NCBI GenBank assembly: GCA_020630695.1
Contig: JAHDIS010000009.1
Location: forward strand, 1 to 64,000
Length of the DNA: 64,000 bases
Direction of reading: 5' to 3'
Origin: Paracoccaceae bacterium
GTDB lineage: Bacteria > Pseudomonadota > Alphaproteobacteria > Rhodobacterales > Rhodobacteraceae
Part shown: positions 41,367 to 50,467 of the stretch, in pieces
How the letters are laid out: every line of letters begins with the position of its first letter
How positions within the stretch are numbered: the first letter of the stretch is position 1
The notes under the pieces: model-generated
The model's input: the letters and a program-made list of their open reading frames with translations, nothing else
What the model was told of the DNA's origin: nothing
The model's database searches: none
Program-made: the position numbers and the translations under genes

Positions 41367-41813
41367 CTATTCTGCCTTCCATCTGTCCCTGAGCCGATCG
41401 ACCAGCTGATCTCTGGTCTGTCGATATGCGTTCAACTTGGCTTCGCGTGTTTCGCCGAGCCCGGTCGGATCCATGATCGGCCAGTATTCCACCGTCAGGT
41501 GGTAGAACCGTGTCATATCAAGCGCCTTGCGCTGCGACGCGGGTGAAAGCGCCACAACCAGATCAAAACCCGACAGCGCCTCGCCCATTTGCTCAAGCTC
41601 TTCAAACGACCGTGACTGGTGGCGGGACAACTCGACCCCCATTTCTTCGCAAACTGCGATCGCGAAGCCATCAATCTCAAGATCATTCACCACGCCCACG
41701 GACTGAACATATGTTTCGTGACCATAGAGCTTTTTCATGATCCCTTCGGCCATAGGTGACCGGACTGCATTGTGATCGCAGCAAAACAGGATGGATTGGG
41801 GCAACTGATCCAA
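41367..41813 (-). CDS. Low-molecular-weight phosphotyrosine phosphatase-family protein
   Basis: A 148-residue protein with the CX5RS phosphatase loop as FCCDHNAVRSPMAEG near 11-25, and the acidic end DPTG near 117-120. This matches both LMW-PTP and ArsC-type arsenate reductases; the extra Cys residues needed for thioredoxin-coupled ArsC are not clear. The start is TTG, only 1 bp after the UPF0262 stop (TGATTTG), which suggests coupling. It is followed by the cassette rather than infA. Confidence 0.85.
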   Translation of the reverse strand: MDQLPQSILFCCDHNAVRSPMAEGIMKKLYGHETYVQSVGVVNDLEIDGFAIAVCEEMGVELSRHQSRSFEELEQMGEALSGFDLVVALSPASQRKALDMTRFYHLTVEYWPIMDPTGLGETREAKLNAYRQTRDQLVDRLRDRWKAE

Positions 41814-41814
41814 A

Positions 41815-42294
41815 TCAGCCCCCGAAATGCAGAACGCAGATCAGGGTAAAGAGCCGGCGCGCTGTCGCATCATCGACCTCTGCCTTGCCGTCCAGCCGCT
41901 CTTGCAGAATGCGCGCCCCTTCGTTGTGTATCCCCCGCCGCGCCATGTCGATGGTTTCAATCTGGCTGGGTGGCAGCGTCTTGACCGCATCAAAATACGA
42001 TTTGCAGATTTGGAAATAGTCTTTGACCACCTGCCGAAACGGCGACAGGGACAAATGAAATTCCGCTGCCTTTTCATGGCCTTCCGTGGTCACGTCGAAC
42101 ACGAGACGTTTTTCCCGGATGGACAGGCCCACATTGTAGGGGCCCGCTGGCACGTCGCGATCATCACGCGCGGGCAGCGCAAAGGAGTTTTCTTCCATCA
42201 GATCAAACATCGCCACGCGGCGTTCCTGTTCGATCTCGGGTGTGGGTGGCGGCAGGTTGCCGTCATCCAGTTCGATATGGGCAATACGGGTCAT
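41815..42294 (-). CDS. UPF0262 family protein
   Basis: A 159-residue conserved alphaproteobacterial protein. ELDDGNLPPPTPEIEQERRVAMFDL near 8-32 and FHLSLSPFRQVVKDYFQICKSYF near 75-97 are characteristic, with RLFTLICVLHFGG at the end. Its function is unknown. The ATG at 42294 follows GAGAGATCTGCC; a frame upstream to 42432 lacks family features. It lies 147 bp after hisD in the conserved block. Confidence 0.85.
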   Translation of the reverse strand: MTRIAHIELDDGNLPPPTPEIEQERRVAMFDLMEENSFALPARDDRDVPAGPYNVGLSIREKRLVFDVTTEGHEKAAEFHLSLSPFRQVVKDYFQICKSYFDAVKTLPPSQIETIDMARRGIHNEGARILQERLDGKAEVDDATARRLFTLICVLHFGG

Positions 42295-42441
42295 GGCAGA
42301 TCTCTCGGTACTTGCCTGCCTCATTACCTCTTGCGGCGCTGCAGCACAATCCGGCGGAATGTCGTGAAACAATTCCGCCCTTCGACTGAAAAACCTGCAC
42401 TCATGCGGAGGCGGGCGGCCATCCTGCCTCAATCCTGCCGG

Positions 42442-43743
42442 TCAGCGGTTCAGCTTGTTCAACCGGGCTGTCACGCTCAGGCCATGAGCCTCAAGGCTTT
42501 CAGACCGCGCAAGCACTTCAGCCGAGGGGCCAATGGCGCGCAGCGCATCGGGCGACATCTTGGCCAATGTAGTGCGCTTGAGAAAATCAAGCACCGACAG
42601 ACCGGAACTGAACCGCGCCGACCGTGCGGTGGGCAGAACGTGGTTCGGACCGCCGACATAGTCGCCAATGGCCTCCGGTGTCCACTGACCCAGGAATATT
42701 GCGCCGGCGTGCTCGATCTTTTCCGACAAACCGTCGGGGTCCGATACGCACAGCTCCAGATGCTCGGGCGCCAACCGGTTGGATAGTGCCGCCGCTTCGT
42801 CCAGATCGCGCACCGTGATGACTGCACCGTAGTCGCGCCAGCTTGCAGCTGCGATCTCGCGCCGTTCGAGAGACGTCAGGCGATTATCCACCGCATCTGA
42901 CACCGCGCGCCCAAATCCAGCATCAGTGGTGATCAGGATCGACTGGGCGCTTTCGTCATGTTCGGCCTGGCTCATCAGATCCAGAGCAATCCAATCCGGG
43001 TCGTTTTCACCATCCGCAATCACGAGGATTTCTGAAGGCCCCGCGATCATATCGATGCCAACCTTCCCGAAAACCCGGCGTTTGGCGGCCGCAACAAAGG
43101 CGTTGCCCGGCCCGGTAATCTTGTCCACGGCAGCGATGCTTTCAGTGCCATAAGCCAGTGCTGCCACCGCCTGCGCGCCGCCGATCCGGTAGATTTCATC
43201 GACACCTGCGATCTGCGCGGCCAGCATGACCAGTGGATTGACCTGCCCGTCCGGGGTCGGAACCGTAATCGCGAGACGCCCGACACCGGCCACCTTGGCC
43301 GGGATCGCATTCATCAGAACCGAAGACGGGTAGCTGGCCAACCCGCCCGGCACATACAACCCAGCCGCCGAAACCGGCGTCCAGCGCCAGCCAAGCGTCG
43401 CCCCCGCCTCATCTGTCCAGCTTTCGTCTGCTGGCATCTGACGAATATGGTAGGCGCGAATGCGATCGGCGGCCTGTTCCAGTGCCGCCCGCTCGGCCGG
43501 TGGCACCTGCGCGCAGTACTGCGCGATTTCTTCCGCGCTGAACCGCATTTGCTCGGCACTCAGCTCAAGCCGGTCGAATTTTGCTGTCAGGTCCAGAACC
43601 GCCGCATCACCGCGGGTGCGCACATCCGCAATGATACCGGCCACGACATCATCCACATCAGGGCTGTCTTCACGCTTGGCCCCCAGCAAAGTTTCAAAGT
43701 CCGCTTCAAAACCGGCGTCGGTCGTATTCAGAAAGACAGGCAT
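42442..43743 (-). CDS. hisD: Histidinol dehydrogenase
   Basis: A 433-residue HisD. Motifs are the substrate-binding HIRQMPADESW near 95-105, GLYVPGG near 127-133, YRIGGAQAVAALAYGT near 185-200, TGPGN near 209-213, and the zinc ligand region PEHLELCVSDPDG near 354-366, with GAIFLGQWTPEAIGDYVGGPNHVLPT following. It oxidises L-histidinol to L-histidine. The ATG at 43743 follows AAGGAGCC; the frame runs upstream to 44103, but that part overlaps rdhA and is spurious. It is divergent from rdhA by 102 bp. Confidence 0.96.
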   Translation of the reverse strand: MPVFLNTTDAGFEADFETLLGAKREDSPDVDDVVAGIIADVRTRGDAAVLDLTAKFDRLELSAEQMRFSAEEIAQYCAQVPPAERAALEQAADRIRAYHIRQMPADESWTDEAGATLGWRWTPVSAAGLYVPGGLASYPSSVLMNAIPAKVAGVGRLAITVPTPDGQVNPLVMLAAQIAGVDEIYRIGGAQAVAALAYGTESIAAVDKITGPGNAFVAAAKRRVFGKVGIDMIAGPSEILVIADGENDPDWIALDLMSQAEHDESAQSILITTDAGFGRAVSDAVDNRLTSLERREIAAASWRDYGAVITVRDLDEAAALSNRLAPEHLELCVSDPDGLSEKIEHAGAIFLGQWTPEAIGDYVGGPNHVLPTARSARFSSGLSVLDFLKRTTLAKMSPDALRAIGPSAEVLARSESLEAHGLSVTARLNKLNR

Positions 43744-43845
43744 AACAGGCTCCTTGTTCGCAGGCCTGATATAGCGCGCAGGCGGCGGTCTCAAGCGCTT
43801 GCGCTGCCGCAGGAGCCCGTTAGGCTGCGCTGCGGAGGACCACAA

Positions 43846-46800
43846 ATGCCCAATCGCTTGTTTTCGGACCGAAATCGCCCCGTTCATCTCGGCCCCTATC
43901 CGCTTGAACGACTGGCCCGCGGAAAATCGGCTGATGTCTCGAACAGTCCGGTTTGGGAACCTTTGACATTCGACGCAGGCAAGGCCCATTCCGTTGTTGG
44001 CGCGATGGCTGAACACCAGGCGATGATGGACGCCATCCGCGACGGTTTTGTCAACAAAGCCCAAAGCGCCATTCCGTCTGATCCACTGGAACGCAGCAAC
44101 CATCTGAAGGCATTCGGCTATTTTTCGGATGCCTCCATGGTTGGATGCGGCCGCCTGCCCGCCAGCGCCCGGCTATCGCAACCCGTTGTGAATGCAGGCA
44201 TTCAATCCTTGGCCGAGGCGCTCAGAACCCGGCAAACCAAAACACTCGCCTCGGGCATCGATATGATCATGGCCGATCTGAAAGAGTCGATGGAAGCGCC
44301 GCCCAAGGGTATAGACGCGCACGAACATGTATTGGTCTTCGTCTACGAATACCACCGCGATCCCCGCCCTGATGAGGCCGGGTATGACTGGATCAAGGAC
44401 GCTCAGGAACACCGGGCATGTTTGCGGGCAACCGAAACGGCGACGGTGATTGCGAATTACATCCGATTGCTTGGCTGGGATGCCAAAGCCCATACTGCAA
44501 CAACGTCTGATCTGGACCTGAACCAATTGGCTATCGCCGCCGGATTGGCCTGCCCGGATGGTCAAATCCCGTGGCTTGGGCGTCGATTTGGGCTCGCTGC
44601 GGTATCGACAACACTGGGCCTGCATACCGATGCACCTTTGCTGCCGATGGCGCAACAACCCCGATCTGTCCTATCCGGGCTGGCATGGAGGCTGGGAACA
44701 CACAGTGCGAAATCGGCTCGGACACAGGACCCCTATGCAGGCCGCAACTACGCAGATGGCCCTCATCCGTTTGAAACCCTGCGCCGGGTCGACAAACCGA
44801 CCACTTACATCGACGAAGAGGCCGTCGCGCGGGTTCCAAAGCGCGCGGACATGTTTGCGCGCGCACAGTTCGGCGACATGGGCAAAACCCTTCAGGCCGG
44901 CGCAACCGGTGGATATTACGTCAGAAAATCGGCCACATCATCGGCACAGCGCAGATTGCTCGGGGCCTTTGTCCTATTGCAGGATGGCGAAGCCGCCACA
45001 GACCGTCAGACCCCGGATCCGGAAAATTTCGCCCGAAACATCAAGGCCGTCAGCTATTTTCTGGGTGTGGACGCCGTCGGAATATCGCGCTGTCCGGATT
45101 GGGCGTGGTATAGCCATGACGCGACAGGGGCACCGATCAATCCTCCGCATGATCAAGCCATTTCCATGATTGTCGATCAGGGTTTCGAAACCATGGAAGG
45201 CGCATCCGGCGATGACTGGATTTCCGTCGCCCAAAGCATGCGAGCCTATCTGCGCTTTTCGCTTCTGGGCGGCGTTGTCGCTGCCTTGATCCGGCGTATG
45301 GGCTATTCTGCGAAGGCCCATAGCGTCATGCACGGAGAGGTGCTGCAGCCACCATTGTTGTTGTTGTCCGGTCTGGGCGAAGTCAGTCGCATCGGCGAGG
45401 TGATCCTGAACCCGTTTCTGGGGCCGCGCCTGAAATCGGGTGTCGTCACCACAGACATGCCCCTGACGCACGACAAACCCATCGATTTCGGCCTGCAATC
45501 CTTTTGCGAGTCTTGCAACAAGTGCGCACGCGAATGCCCGTCGGGCGCGATCACCGCCGGGCCGAAACTGATGTTCAATGGCTATGAAATCTGGAAAAGC
45601 GACAGCCAGAAATGCGCAACCTACCGCATCACGACCGAAGGTGGCGCCATGTGCGGGCGGTGCATGAAGACCTGCCCCTGGAACCTGGAAGGCCTGTTCG
45701 CCGAGGCGCCGTTTCGCTGGGCCGCAATGAACATGCCCGGTGCGGCGCCGCTTTTGGCCAAATTGGACGATGCCGTGGGGCGCGGCGGGCTGAACCCGGT
45801 CAAGAAATGGTGGTGGGATCTCGAACTGGAGCCGGACGGCGCCTATCGTCCAACCCAAAAGCCGGTCAATGAACGCAGCCTTCAAAAGGATCTGGACCTG
45901 AAATACGAGGATCAGACCCTTGCGGTATATCCCGCGCCTCTAGCGCCACACCCCTATCCTTACCCATTCGCAATGGATCGCGAGGCCGGGATCGAAGCCT
46001 ATCAGGCCATGGTCACTGCCGAAGAGTATCAAAATCGCCGAACTGCCGGGGACGACTCGGTGGTGCATCGATACTCAAATGACACCGACAGCCCGGTGTT
46101 GCGGGTCGAAGTGTCAAAGGCCGAGGTGATGGCCGACGGCGTGACCAAGTATGAGTTCCGAAGTCCGGACGGCGCTGACTTACCGGAATGGCAGGCCGGT
46201 GCGCATCTCGACATTGTCGTGGCCCCGGAATTTCTGCGCCAGTATTCGATGTCGGGAAACCCGGCTGACAGATCCGTCTACCAAATTGCCGTTTTGCGAG
46301 AAGACACCGGGCGTGGCGGATCGAAACTGCTGCACCGCATTTTTGCACAGGGTCGCCGGGTGTTCGTTTCGCGGCCGATCAATCACTTTCCACTGATCGA
46401 AGACGCCGGCATGTCCTTTTTGATGGGTGGGGGGATTGGCATCACGCCTATGATTGCCATGGCGCATCGGCTGCATGCTTTGGGCAAACCATTTGCGTTG
46501 CACTATTCGGTTCGGTCACGCGCGACAGCAGGATTTCTGGATGATCTGGCGCAGGTGCCATGGGCCGAAAACGTGCACATTCATGTCTCGGACGAAGGCA
46601 GCCGCTGCGATCTGACCAAAACGCTGCGCTATGCCGACGGGGCGCATGTCTACACCTGCGGACCAGAGGTTTACATGCAGTCCGTACTCGACACGGCGCA
46701 GGCCGCAGGCTTTCCCGAAGACGCCCGCCACTTTGAATATTTTTCAGTTCCTGATCTGCCAGAATATGAAAACCATCCCTTCACGTTACGCCTTAGAAGC

Positions 46801-47037
46801 GGACAGGAAGTCACTGTTTCAGAAGATGAAACCGGGACTGATGCCTTGGCAAAAGCAGGCATTTATATCGATGTGAAATGCAGCGACGGAATTTGCGGCG
46901 TTTGTCAGTGCGGGTTGATTTCCGGCGAAGTCGAGCATCGTGACTTCGTGCTTTCCAAGGCGCAGAGACAAGAGCGCATTATCCTGTGCCAAAGCCGCGC
47001 AGCGCAGGCTGGTGGTGTGGTTGAAATTGACCTCTAG
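43846..47037 (+). CDS. rdhA: Self-sufficient reductive dehalogenase (RdhA fused to FMN/NAD/[2Fe-2S] reductase)
   Basis: A 1063-residue fusion. Residues 1 to about 740 form a cytoplasmic RdhA: no Tat signal or membrane helix is seen, the cobalamin-binding core (about 400-545) has ISRCPDWAWYSHD with Tyr422 and AKAHSVMHGEVLQPP with Lys490, close to the catalytic Tyr/Lys of NpRdhA as I recall. Two [4Fe-4S] sites follow: Cys554, 557, 560, 564 (CESCNKCARECP) and Cys590, 603, 606, 610 (CGRCMKTCP). Residues about 752-1063 are a phthalate-dioxygenase-reductase-like module: RQYSMSGNP near 797 (flavin), GGGIGITPM near 860 (NAD(P)H), and Cys1012, 1017, 1020, 1048 (CSDGICGVC) for the [2Fe-2S]. This matches BhbA-type aerobic dehalogenases. 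The ATG follows GCGGAGGACCACAA. Confidence 0.9.
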   Translation: MPNRLFSDRNRPVHLGPYPLERLARGKSADVSNSPVWEPLTFDAGKAHSVVGAMAEHQAMMDAIRDGFVNKAQSAIPSDPLERSNHLKAFGYFSDASMVGCGRLPASARLSQPVVNAGIQSLAEALRTRQTKTLASGIDMIMADLKESMEAPPKGIDAHEHVLVFVYEYHRDPRPDEAGYDWIKDAQEHRACLRATETATVIANYIRLLGWDAKAHTATTSDLDLNQLAIAAGLACPDGQIPWLGRRFGLAAVSTTLGLHTDAPLLPMAQQPRSVLSGLAWRLGTHSAKSARTQDPYAGRNYADGPHPFETLRRVDKPTTYIDEEAVARVPKRADMFARAQFGDMGKTLQAGATGGYYVRKSATSSAQRRLLGAFVLLQDGEAATDRQTPDPENFARNIKAVSYFLGVDAVGISRCPDWAWYSHDATGAPINPPHDQAISMIVDQGFETMEGASGDDWISVAQSMRAYLRFSLLGGVVAALIRRMGYSAKAHSVMHGEVLQPPLLLLSGLGEVSRIGEVILNPFLGPRLKSGVVTTDMPLTHDKPIDFGLQSFCESCNKCARECPSGAITAGPKLMFNGYEIWKSDSQKCATYRITTEGGAMCGRCMKTCPWNLEGLFAEAPFRWAAMNMPGAAPLLAKLDDAVGRGGLNPVKKWWWDLELEPDGAYRPTQKPVNERSLQKDLDLKYEDQTLAVYPAPLAPHPYPYPFAMDREAGIEAYQAMVTAEEYQNRRTAGDDSVVHRYSNDTDSPVLRVEVSKAEVMADGVTKYEFRSPDGADLPEWQAGAHLDIVVAPEFLRQYSMSGNPADRSVYQIAVLREDTGRGGSKLLHRIFAQGRRVFVSRPINHFPLIEDAGMSFLMGGGIGITPMIAMAHRLHALGKPFALHYSVRSRATAGFLDDLAQVPWAENVHIHVSDEGSRCDLTKTLRYADGAHVYTCGPEVYMQSVLDTAQAAGFPEDARHFEYFSVPDLPEYENHPFTLRLRSGQEVTVSEDETGTDALAKAGIYIDVKCSDGICGVCQCGLISGEVEHRDFVLSKAQRQERIILCQSRAAQAGGVVEIDL

Positions 47038-47533
47038 AGGTCTCGGAGGGATCACATCCAGCCGAGCCGTAGCGGCGCCCTAACTGCCCGATGAGATTGC
47101 TGGCAAAGCTCCGGCATGACCGGCACACGAATTGGGACCCGGTGTTTTTCTTGTCGTGCATCACGGCGTGACAGATCGTGCACTGTGCCCCGGTTTCCGC
47201 TGTCCGCTGCGGCCGCTCACCCATGATGCGATGCGTAACCCGCAAGCCATCATCCTGCATTGGCGCAATTTCCATGATCACGTCGCGGATCAATCCGGGT
47301 GCATCACATCGCATCGGGATTTTCAAAGGATGGTTCCAGTGCCGGACCGCAAAGAAAATGGCGTTGGTGTAAATGCGCAAGTCAGGTTCGGTCACGATGC
47401 TCCAGATGCTCTGACCAATCACATCTCGGGAACTAACCTTGGTGCCGTAATTTTCCGAAGCAAACTGATCCCAACTGCCTGACACGCCCGTGATAAAGCG
47501 GTGCGCGTCTAGATCATACGACACCTCTGTCAT
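46979..47533 (-). CDS. PAS-domain protein with zinc-knuckle, overlapping the 3' end of rdhA
   Basis: A 184-residue protein. Residues about 8-105 look like a PAS domain (FITGVSGSWDQFASENYG, GQSIWSIVTEPDLRIYTNAIF). The C-terminal part has two CxxC pairs, CTIC and CRSC, separated by 16 residues (HAVMHDKKNTGSQFV), probably a zinc site. The last 20 or so residues are encoded antisense to the end of rdhA (59-bp overlap). It may sense a ligand or redox state and control the dehalogenase, but there is no DNA-binding domain. Start MTEVSYDLD at 47533 was chosen over one 21 bp upstream. Confidence 0.75.
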   Translation of the reverse strand: MTEVSYDLDAHRFITGVSGSWDQFASENYGTKVSSRDVIGQSIWSIVTEPDLRIYTNAIFFAVRHWNHPLKIPMRCDAPGLIRDVIMEIAPMQDDGLRVTHRIMGERPQRTAETGAQCTICHAVMHDKKNTGSQFVCRSCRSFASNLIGQLGRRYGSAGCDPSETSRGQFQPHHQPALRGFGTG

Positions 47534-47643
47534 CGCACTCCCCAACCTGGTCATAGCAAGCCCACCGCCCCATCGAACGACAGATAGGTTAACTTTGTAT
47601 TAACCATTGGCCATTGGGCCCTGCAAAAGGTCAGAGAGCTGGC

Positions 47644-48126
47644 TTAGTCCAGAGGGTGCTGCGGCACTTTCCCGGAGGGTGCCTTGTAAGGGCGCGTCAC
47701 ATCGCGCAGTGACACTTCCAGCGCTTCGACTTCGGCCCGGATGGCCCCGTCCCCGGCCAGTGTCAGAACGACATGGCCCGATGGTGCATCACTTGGCTCA
47801 AAGCTCACGTTCAAAACCGAAAAGATCATGTCCTGATCCGAACGATCCACCCCTTGGCTAGACACATTCAGCACCGTGTCGATGACCAACAGAGACTGAA
47901 CACGCTCGACCGGGCGCCCACGGCGTGTGGCGGCATCCACGTCTTCCCAACGCACCCGATTAACCAAAAAGCCCAAGCGTCTCTGCTTTGGTTGCCAGCG
48001 CATCTCGGTGATCGGGAAAACCGCGTCCTGAACCAGAGCAGACAGAACACCAAGATCATCAGTGTCCATCGCCCCCAGAAAAAGCGGCTTGTCCCCGGCG
48101 TCTTCGAAACGAGCGTCTTCGGTCAT
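47644..48126 (-). CDS. DUF2948 family protein
   Basis: A 160-residue conserved alphaproteobacterial protein. The start [27 protein letters not shown] near 11-37, then [14 protein letters not shown] and [20 protein letters not shown], match the DUF2948 family. Function is unknown. It overlaps murA by 4 bp (ATGA). In related genomes hisD follows directly; here 3.9 kb containing rdhA and the PAS gene separates them. Confidence 0.9.
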   Translation of the reverse strand: MTEDARFEDAGDKPLFLGAMDTDDLGVLSALVQDAVFPITEMRWQPKQRRLGFLVNRVRWEDVDAATRRGRPVERVQSLLVIDTVLNVSSQGVDRSDQDMIFSVLNVSFEPSDAPSGHVVLTLAGDGAIRAEVEALEVSLRDVTRPYKAPSGKVPQHPLD

Positions 48127-49394
48127 TCGCCTTTGATCCGTTCTATCTTGGCGCCCACGTTTTCGAGCTTGCGCACGACGTGCTCATAGCCCCGATCCAA
48201 ATGGTAAACGCGGTTCACGATGGTTTCGCCTTCGGCGGCCAGACCGGCAAGGATCAACGAAACCGAAGCACGCAGGTCTGTCGCCATGACCGGCGCGCCC
48301 TTCAGGCGATCAACACCTGTCACGGTTGCGGTACCGCCATGCACATCAATGCTGGCCCCCATGCGGATCAGTTCGGGGGCATGCATGAAGCGGTTTTCAA
48401 AAATCTTTTCTTCCAGAACAGACGTGCCCTCGGCCGTGCACAGCAGGGCCATCATCTGAGCCTGCAAATCCGTTGGGAAACCTGGGTAAGGCTCGGTGGT
48501 TACGTCCACGGCGCGGACGCGGTCGCCCTTGCGGCTGACCTTTAGCCCTTTTTCCGTCTGCTCAACGGACACACCGGCCTGATCCAGTTTCTCACAGAAC
48601 GCTTCGAGCAAATCGATCCGGCCGCCAAGGCAGGTCACTTCGCCACCACAGACAGCGGGTGCCAACATGTAGGTGCCCAGTTCGATCCGGTCTGTGACCA
48701 CACGGTGGGTCCCGCCGCCCAATCTGTCGACACCCTGAATGGTGATGGTGCTGGTGCCCTCTCCTTCGATCTGCGCGCCCATTTTCTGAAGGCATTGTGC
48801 AAGATCGACGATTTCCGGCTCACGTGCCGCGTTCTTCAGCACCGTTGTGCCTTTGGCCAGCGTCGCAGCCATCAGAGCATTTTCCGTCGCACCGACGGAC
48901 ACAAAGGGAAATTCAACAACCGCACCTTTCAAGCCGCCGGACGGCGCCTTGGCATGGACATAGCCATCGCGCAGCTCAAGATCAGCGCCCATTGCTTCGA
49001 GCGCCTTGAGGTGCAGATCCACCGGGCGGGCACCAATCGCGCAGCCGCCGGGAAGCGAAACAACAGCCTGCCCGGCCCGGGCCAGCATGGGCCCCAGAAC
49101 GAGGATCGACGCACGCATCTTGCGCACGATGTCATAATCCGCAGTCAGGTTGTTCAGATCATGACTGGACATCGCCAGCACCTGACCGTCCTGCAAGGCT
49201 GAGACCTCGGCCCCCAAAGACTGCAACAGCGCTGTCATGGTCCGGATGTCAGACAATCGCGGCGCATTGGTCAGCGTCAGCGGTTCATCGCTCAGCAATG
49301 TCGCTGGCATCAGTGTGAGGCAGGCATTTTTGGCGCCCGCAATCGGTATATCGCCGCTCAGCGCACCATTACCCGTTACAACAATCGAATCCAT
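48123..49394 (-). CDS. murA: UDP-N-acetylglucosamine 1-carboxyvinyltransferase
   Basis: A 423-residue EPSP synthase-fold enzyme. The start [20 protein letters not shown], with GAKNACL near 21-27 binding UDP-GlcNAc, is typical. The catalytic Cys is Cys118 in [16 protein letters not shown], the E. coli Cys115 position, so it should be fosfomycin-sensitive. Later [19 protein letters not shown] near the C-terminus is characteristic. It makes the first committed precursor of peptidoglycan. Next to a small basic gene upstream. Confidence 0.96.
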   Translation of the reverse strand: MDSIVVTGNGALSGDIPIAGAKNACLTLMPATLLSDEPLTLTNAPRLSDIRTMTALLQSLGAEVSALQDGQVLAMSSHDLNNLTADYDIVRKMRASILVLGPMLARAGQAVVSLPGGCAIGARPVDLHLKALEAMGADLELRDGYVHAKAPSGGLKGAVVEFPFVSVGATENALMAATLAKGTTVLKNAAREPEIVDLAQCLQKMGAQIEGEGTSTITIQGVDRLGGGTHRVVTDRIELGTYMLAPAVCGGEVTCLGGRIDLLEAFCEKLDQAGVSVEQTEKGLKVSRKGDRVRAVDVTTEPYPGFPTDLQAQMMALLCTAEGTSVLEEKIFENRFMHAPELIRMGASIDVHGGTATVTGVDRLKGAPVMATDLRASVSLILAGLAAEGETIVNRVYHLDRGYEHVVRKLENVGAKIERIKGE

Positions 49395-49400
49395 ACCTGC

Positions 49401-49577
49401 CTAGTCCTTCTGCTCTTGCCGGCCTTGTTGACCCGTGTCCCCTGCCGCAGCCTCGCCGCCAGCATGCCTTGCGCGTGCCTGCGCCTTGCGTCTGGCCAGA
49501 TTGGCTTTCAATGCCGCTTTCAACCGGTCATCCCGGCTGGTTTGGCCTGCTTTGGGGGTGGGTGATTTCCGCTCCAT
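49401..49577 (-). CDS. Small basic protein upstream of murA (58 aa)
   Basis: A 58-codon frame reads MERKSPTPKAGQTSRDDRLK, then AALKANLARRKAQARARHAG, ending in a Gln/Asp-rich tail QGRQEQKD. It is basic, and the middle forms an amphipathic helix. It has a good ribosome-binding site (AGGAAGGGCGC) and ends 6 bp before the murA start codon. A short frame of this kind with RDDRLKAALKANLARRKAQAR occurs before murA in Rhodobacterales as I remember. Function unknown. Confidence 0.65.
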   Translation of the reverse strand: MERKSPTPKAGQTSRDDRLKAALKANLARRKAQARARHAGGEAAAGDTGQQGRQEQKD

Positions 49578-49671
49578 GCGCCCTTCCTAACGCAGGGGCG
49601 AAAAAGGGTCCAGATAAGGCTTGCACGACCGAACAATTGGGTCTAATCACCCCGCACGCTTCGGCAACGGA

Positions 49672-49733
<62 letters not shown>

Positions 49734-49746
<13 letters not shown>

Positions 49747-50467
49747 TCCATCCTTCAAATCGAAGCGGTTGTCCGGCCTCAATATAGCCAGTATTCGGAA
49801 TGACGTTTCGAAAATGATGAGCCTCTTGAACTGCAGGGCTCAGGAGAATCTGCTCTTCCCGGCCTCACTATCGGGCTCATACTCTATTCGCATTTTCCTT
49901 TTTTGTGCCAAAGCGATTGGAATGACGGGCCTTTTTTCCAAAACGAGTTGAACTGGTTTTGCCAAACCAAATAGTACCCGAGATCTTCTGCAGTTTTGGC
50001 CAATTCGGTATGGTTTTGTGCGCTTTGTCCGCTGAAGCTCCTCCAGCAGATTTCTTCGTCAGGGGCCTCGACCCATAGAACTTTCCACTCATCATCCTCC
50101 TCGACTTTACGTCCTTGGATATGGAACAATAACATTCCTCGTTGCTCAGCTTGTTGTAGACAGGACTCAAGTTGCTGCTCCAAAATCCAGTTTCCTTGGC
50201 AACTCTCGAAATCGTCGGTTAAAGGCTGAGACGCGAGAAAAAGGCCAAAGACCAAAAGCCCGCCAAAGCAAGATGCCAAAATTCGTTTCTTTGGAGGAAA
50301 TGAAGGGACCTTAAAAACGCCAAAGTCGCTTCCAGACAAAAAGGCACTTGCCAACAAAAGCAGTCCCACAACAGCCAATGGCGAAAGAAGAAATGCCGGA
50401 AAATTCCAGTATTCAAGATGCGTCACGAGCAAATCTCTCAAGCAAATTCGTTTCGTTCCAGCAGCAC
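49734..50467. repeat. Direct repeat of the tRNA-Thr 3' end bounding an AT-rich segment
   Basis: TCCAGCAGCAC occurs inside the tRNA-Thr 3' end (49734-49744) and again at 50457-50467, 723 bp away. Between the two copies the DNA is clearly AT-richer than its surroundings and holds a single orphan gene. This resembles attL/attR of a degraded tRNA-borne island. No integrase remains. Confidence 0.45.
49884..50426 (-). CDS. Orphan membrane-anchored hypothetical protein
   Basis: A 180-residue protein if it starts at GTG 50426, or up to 201 residues if it starts at TTG 50489. It has two hydrophobic helices (AFLLSPLAVVGLLLLASAFL and CFGGLLVFGLFLA) followed by a soluble Glu/Gln/Trp-rich domain. Low G+C codon usage and many Lys/Phe residues contrast with its neighbours and suggest horizontal acquisition. 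It sits inside the repeat-bounded AT-rich segment. No family is recognised. Confidence 0.5.
   Translation of the reverse strand: MTHLEYWNFPAFLLSPLAVVGLLLLASAFLSGSDFGVFKVPSFPPKKRILASCFGGLLVFGLFLASQPLTDDFESCQGNWILEQQLESCLQQAEQRGMLLFHIQGRKVEEDDEWKVLWVEAPDEEICWRSFSGQSAQNHTELAKTAEDLGYYLVWQNQFNSFWKKGPSFQSLWHKKGKCE

Noticed and set aside
43447..43845. Extending rdhA upstream to 43447
   Set aside because: This part is antisense to hisD, and a strong ribosome-binding site precedes the ATG at 43846.
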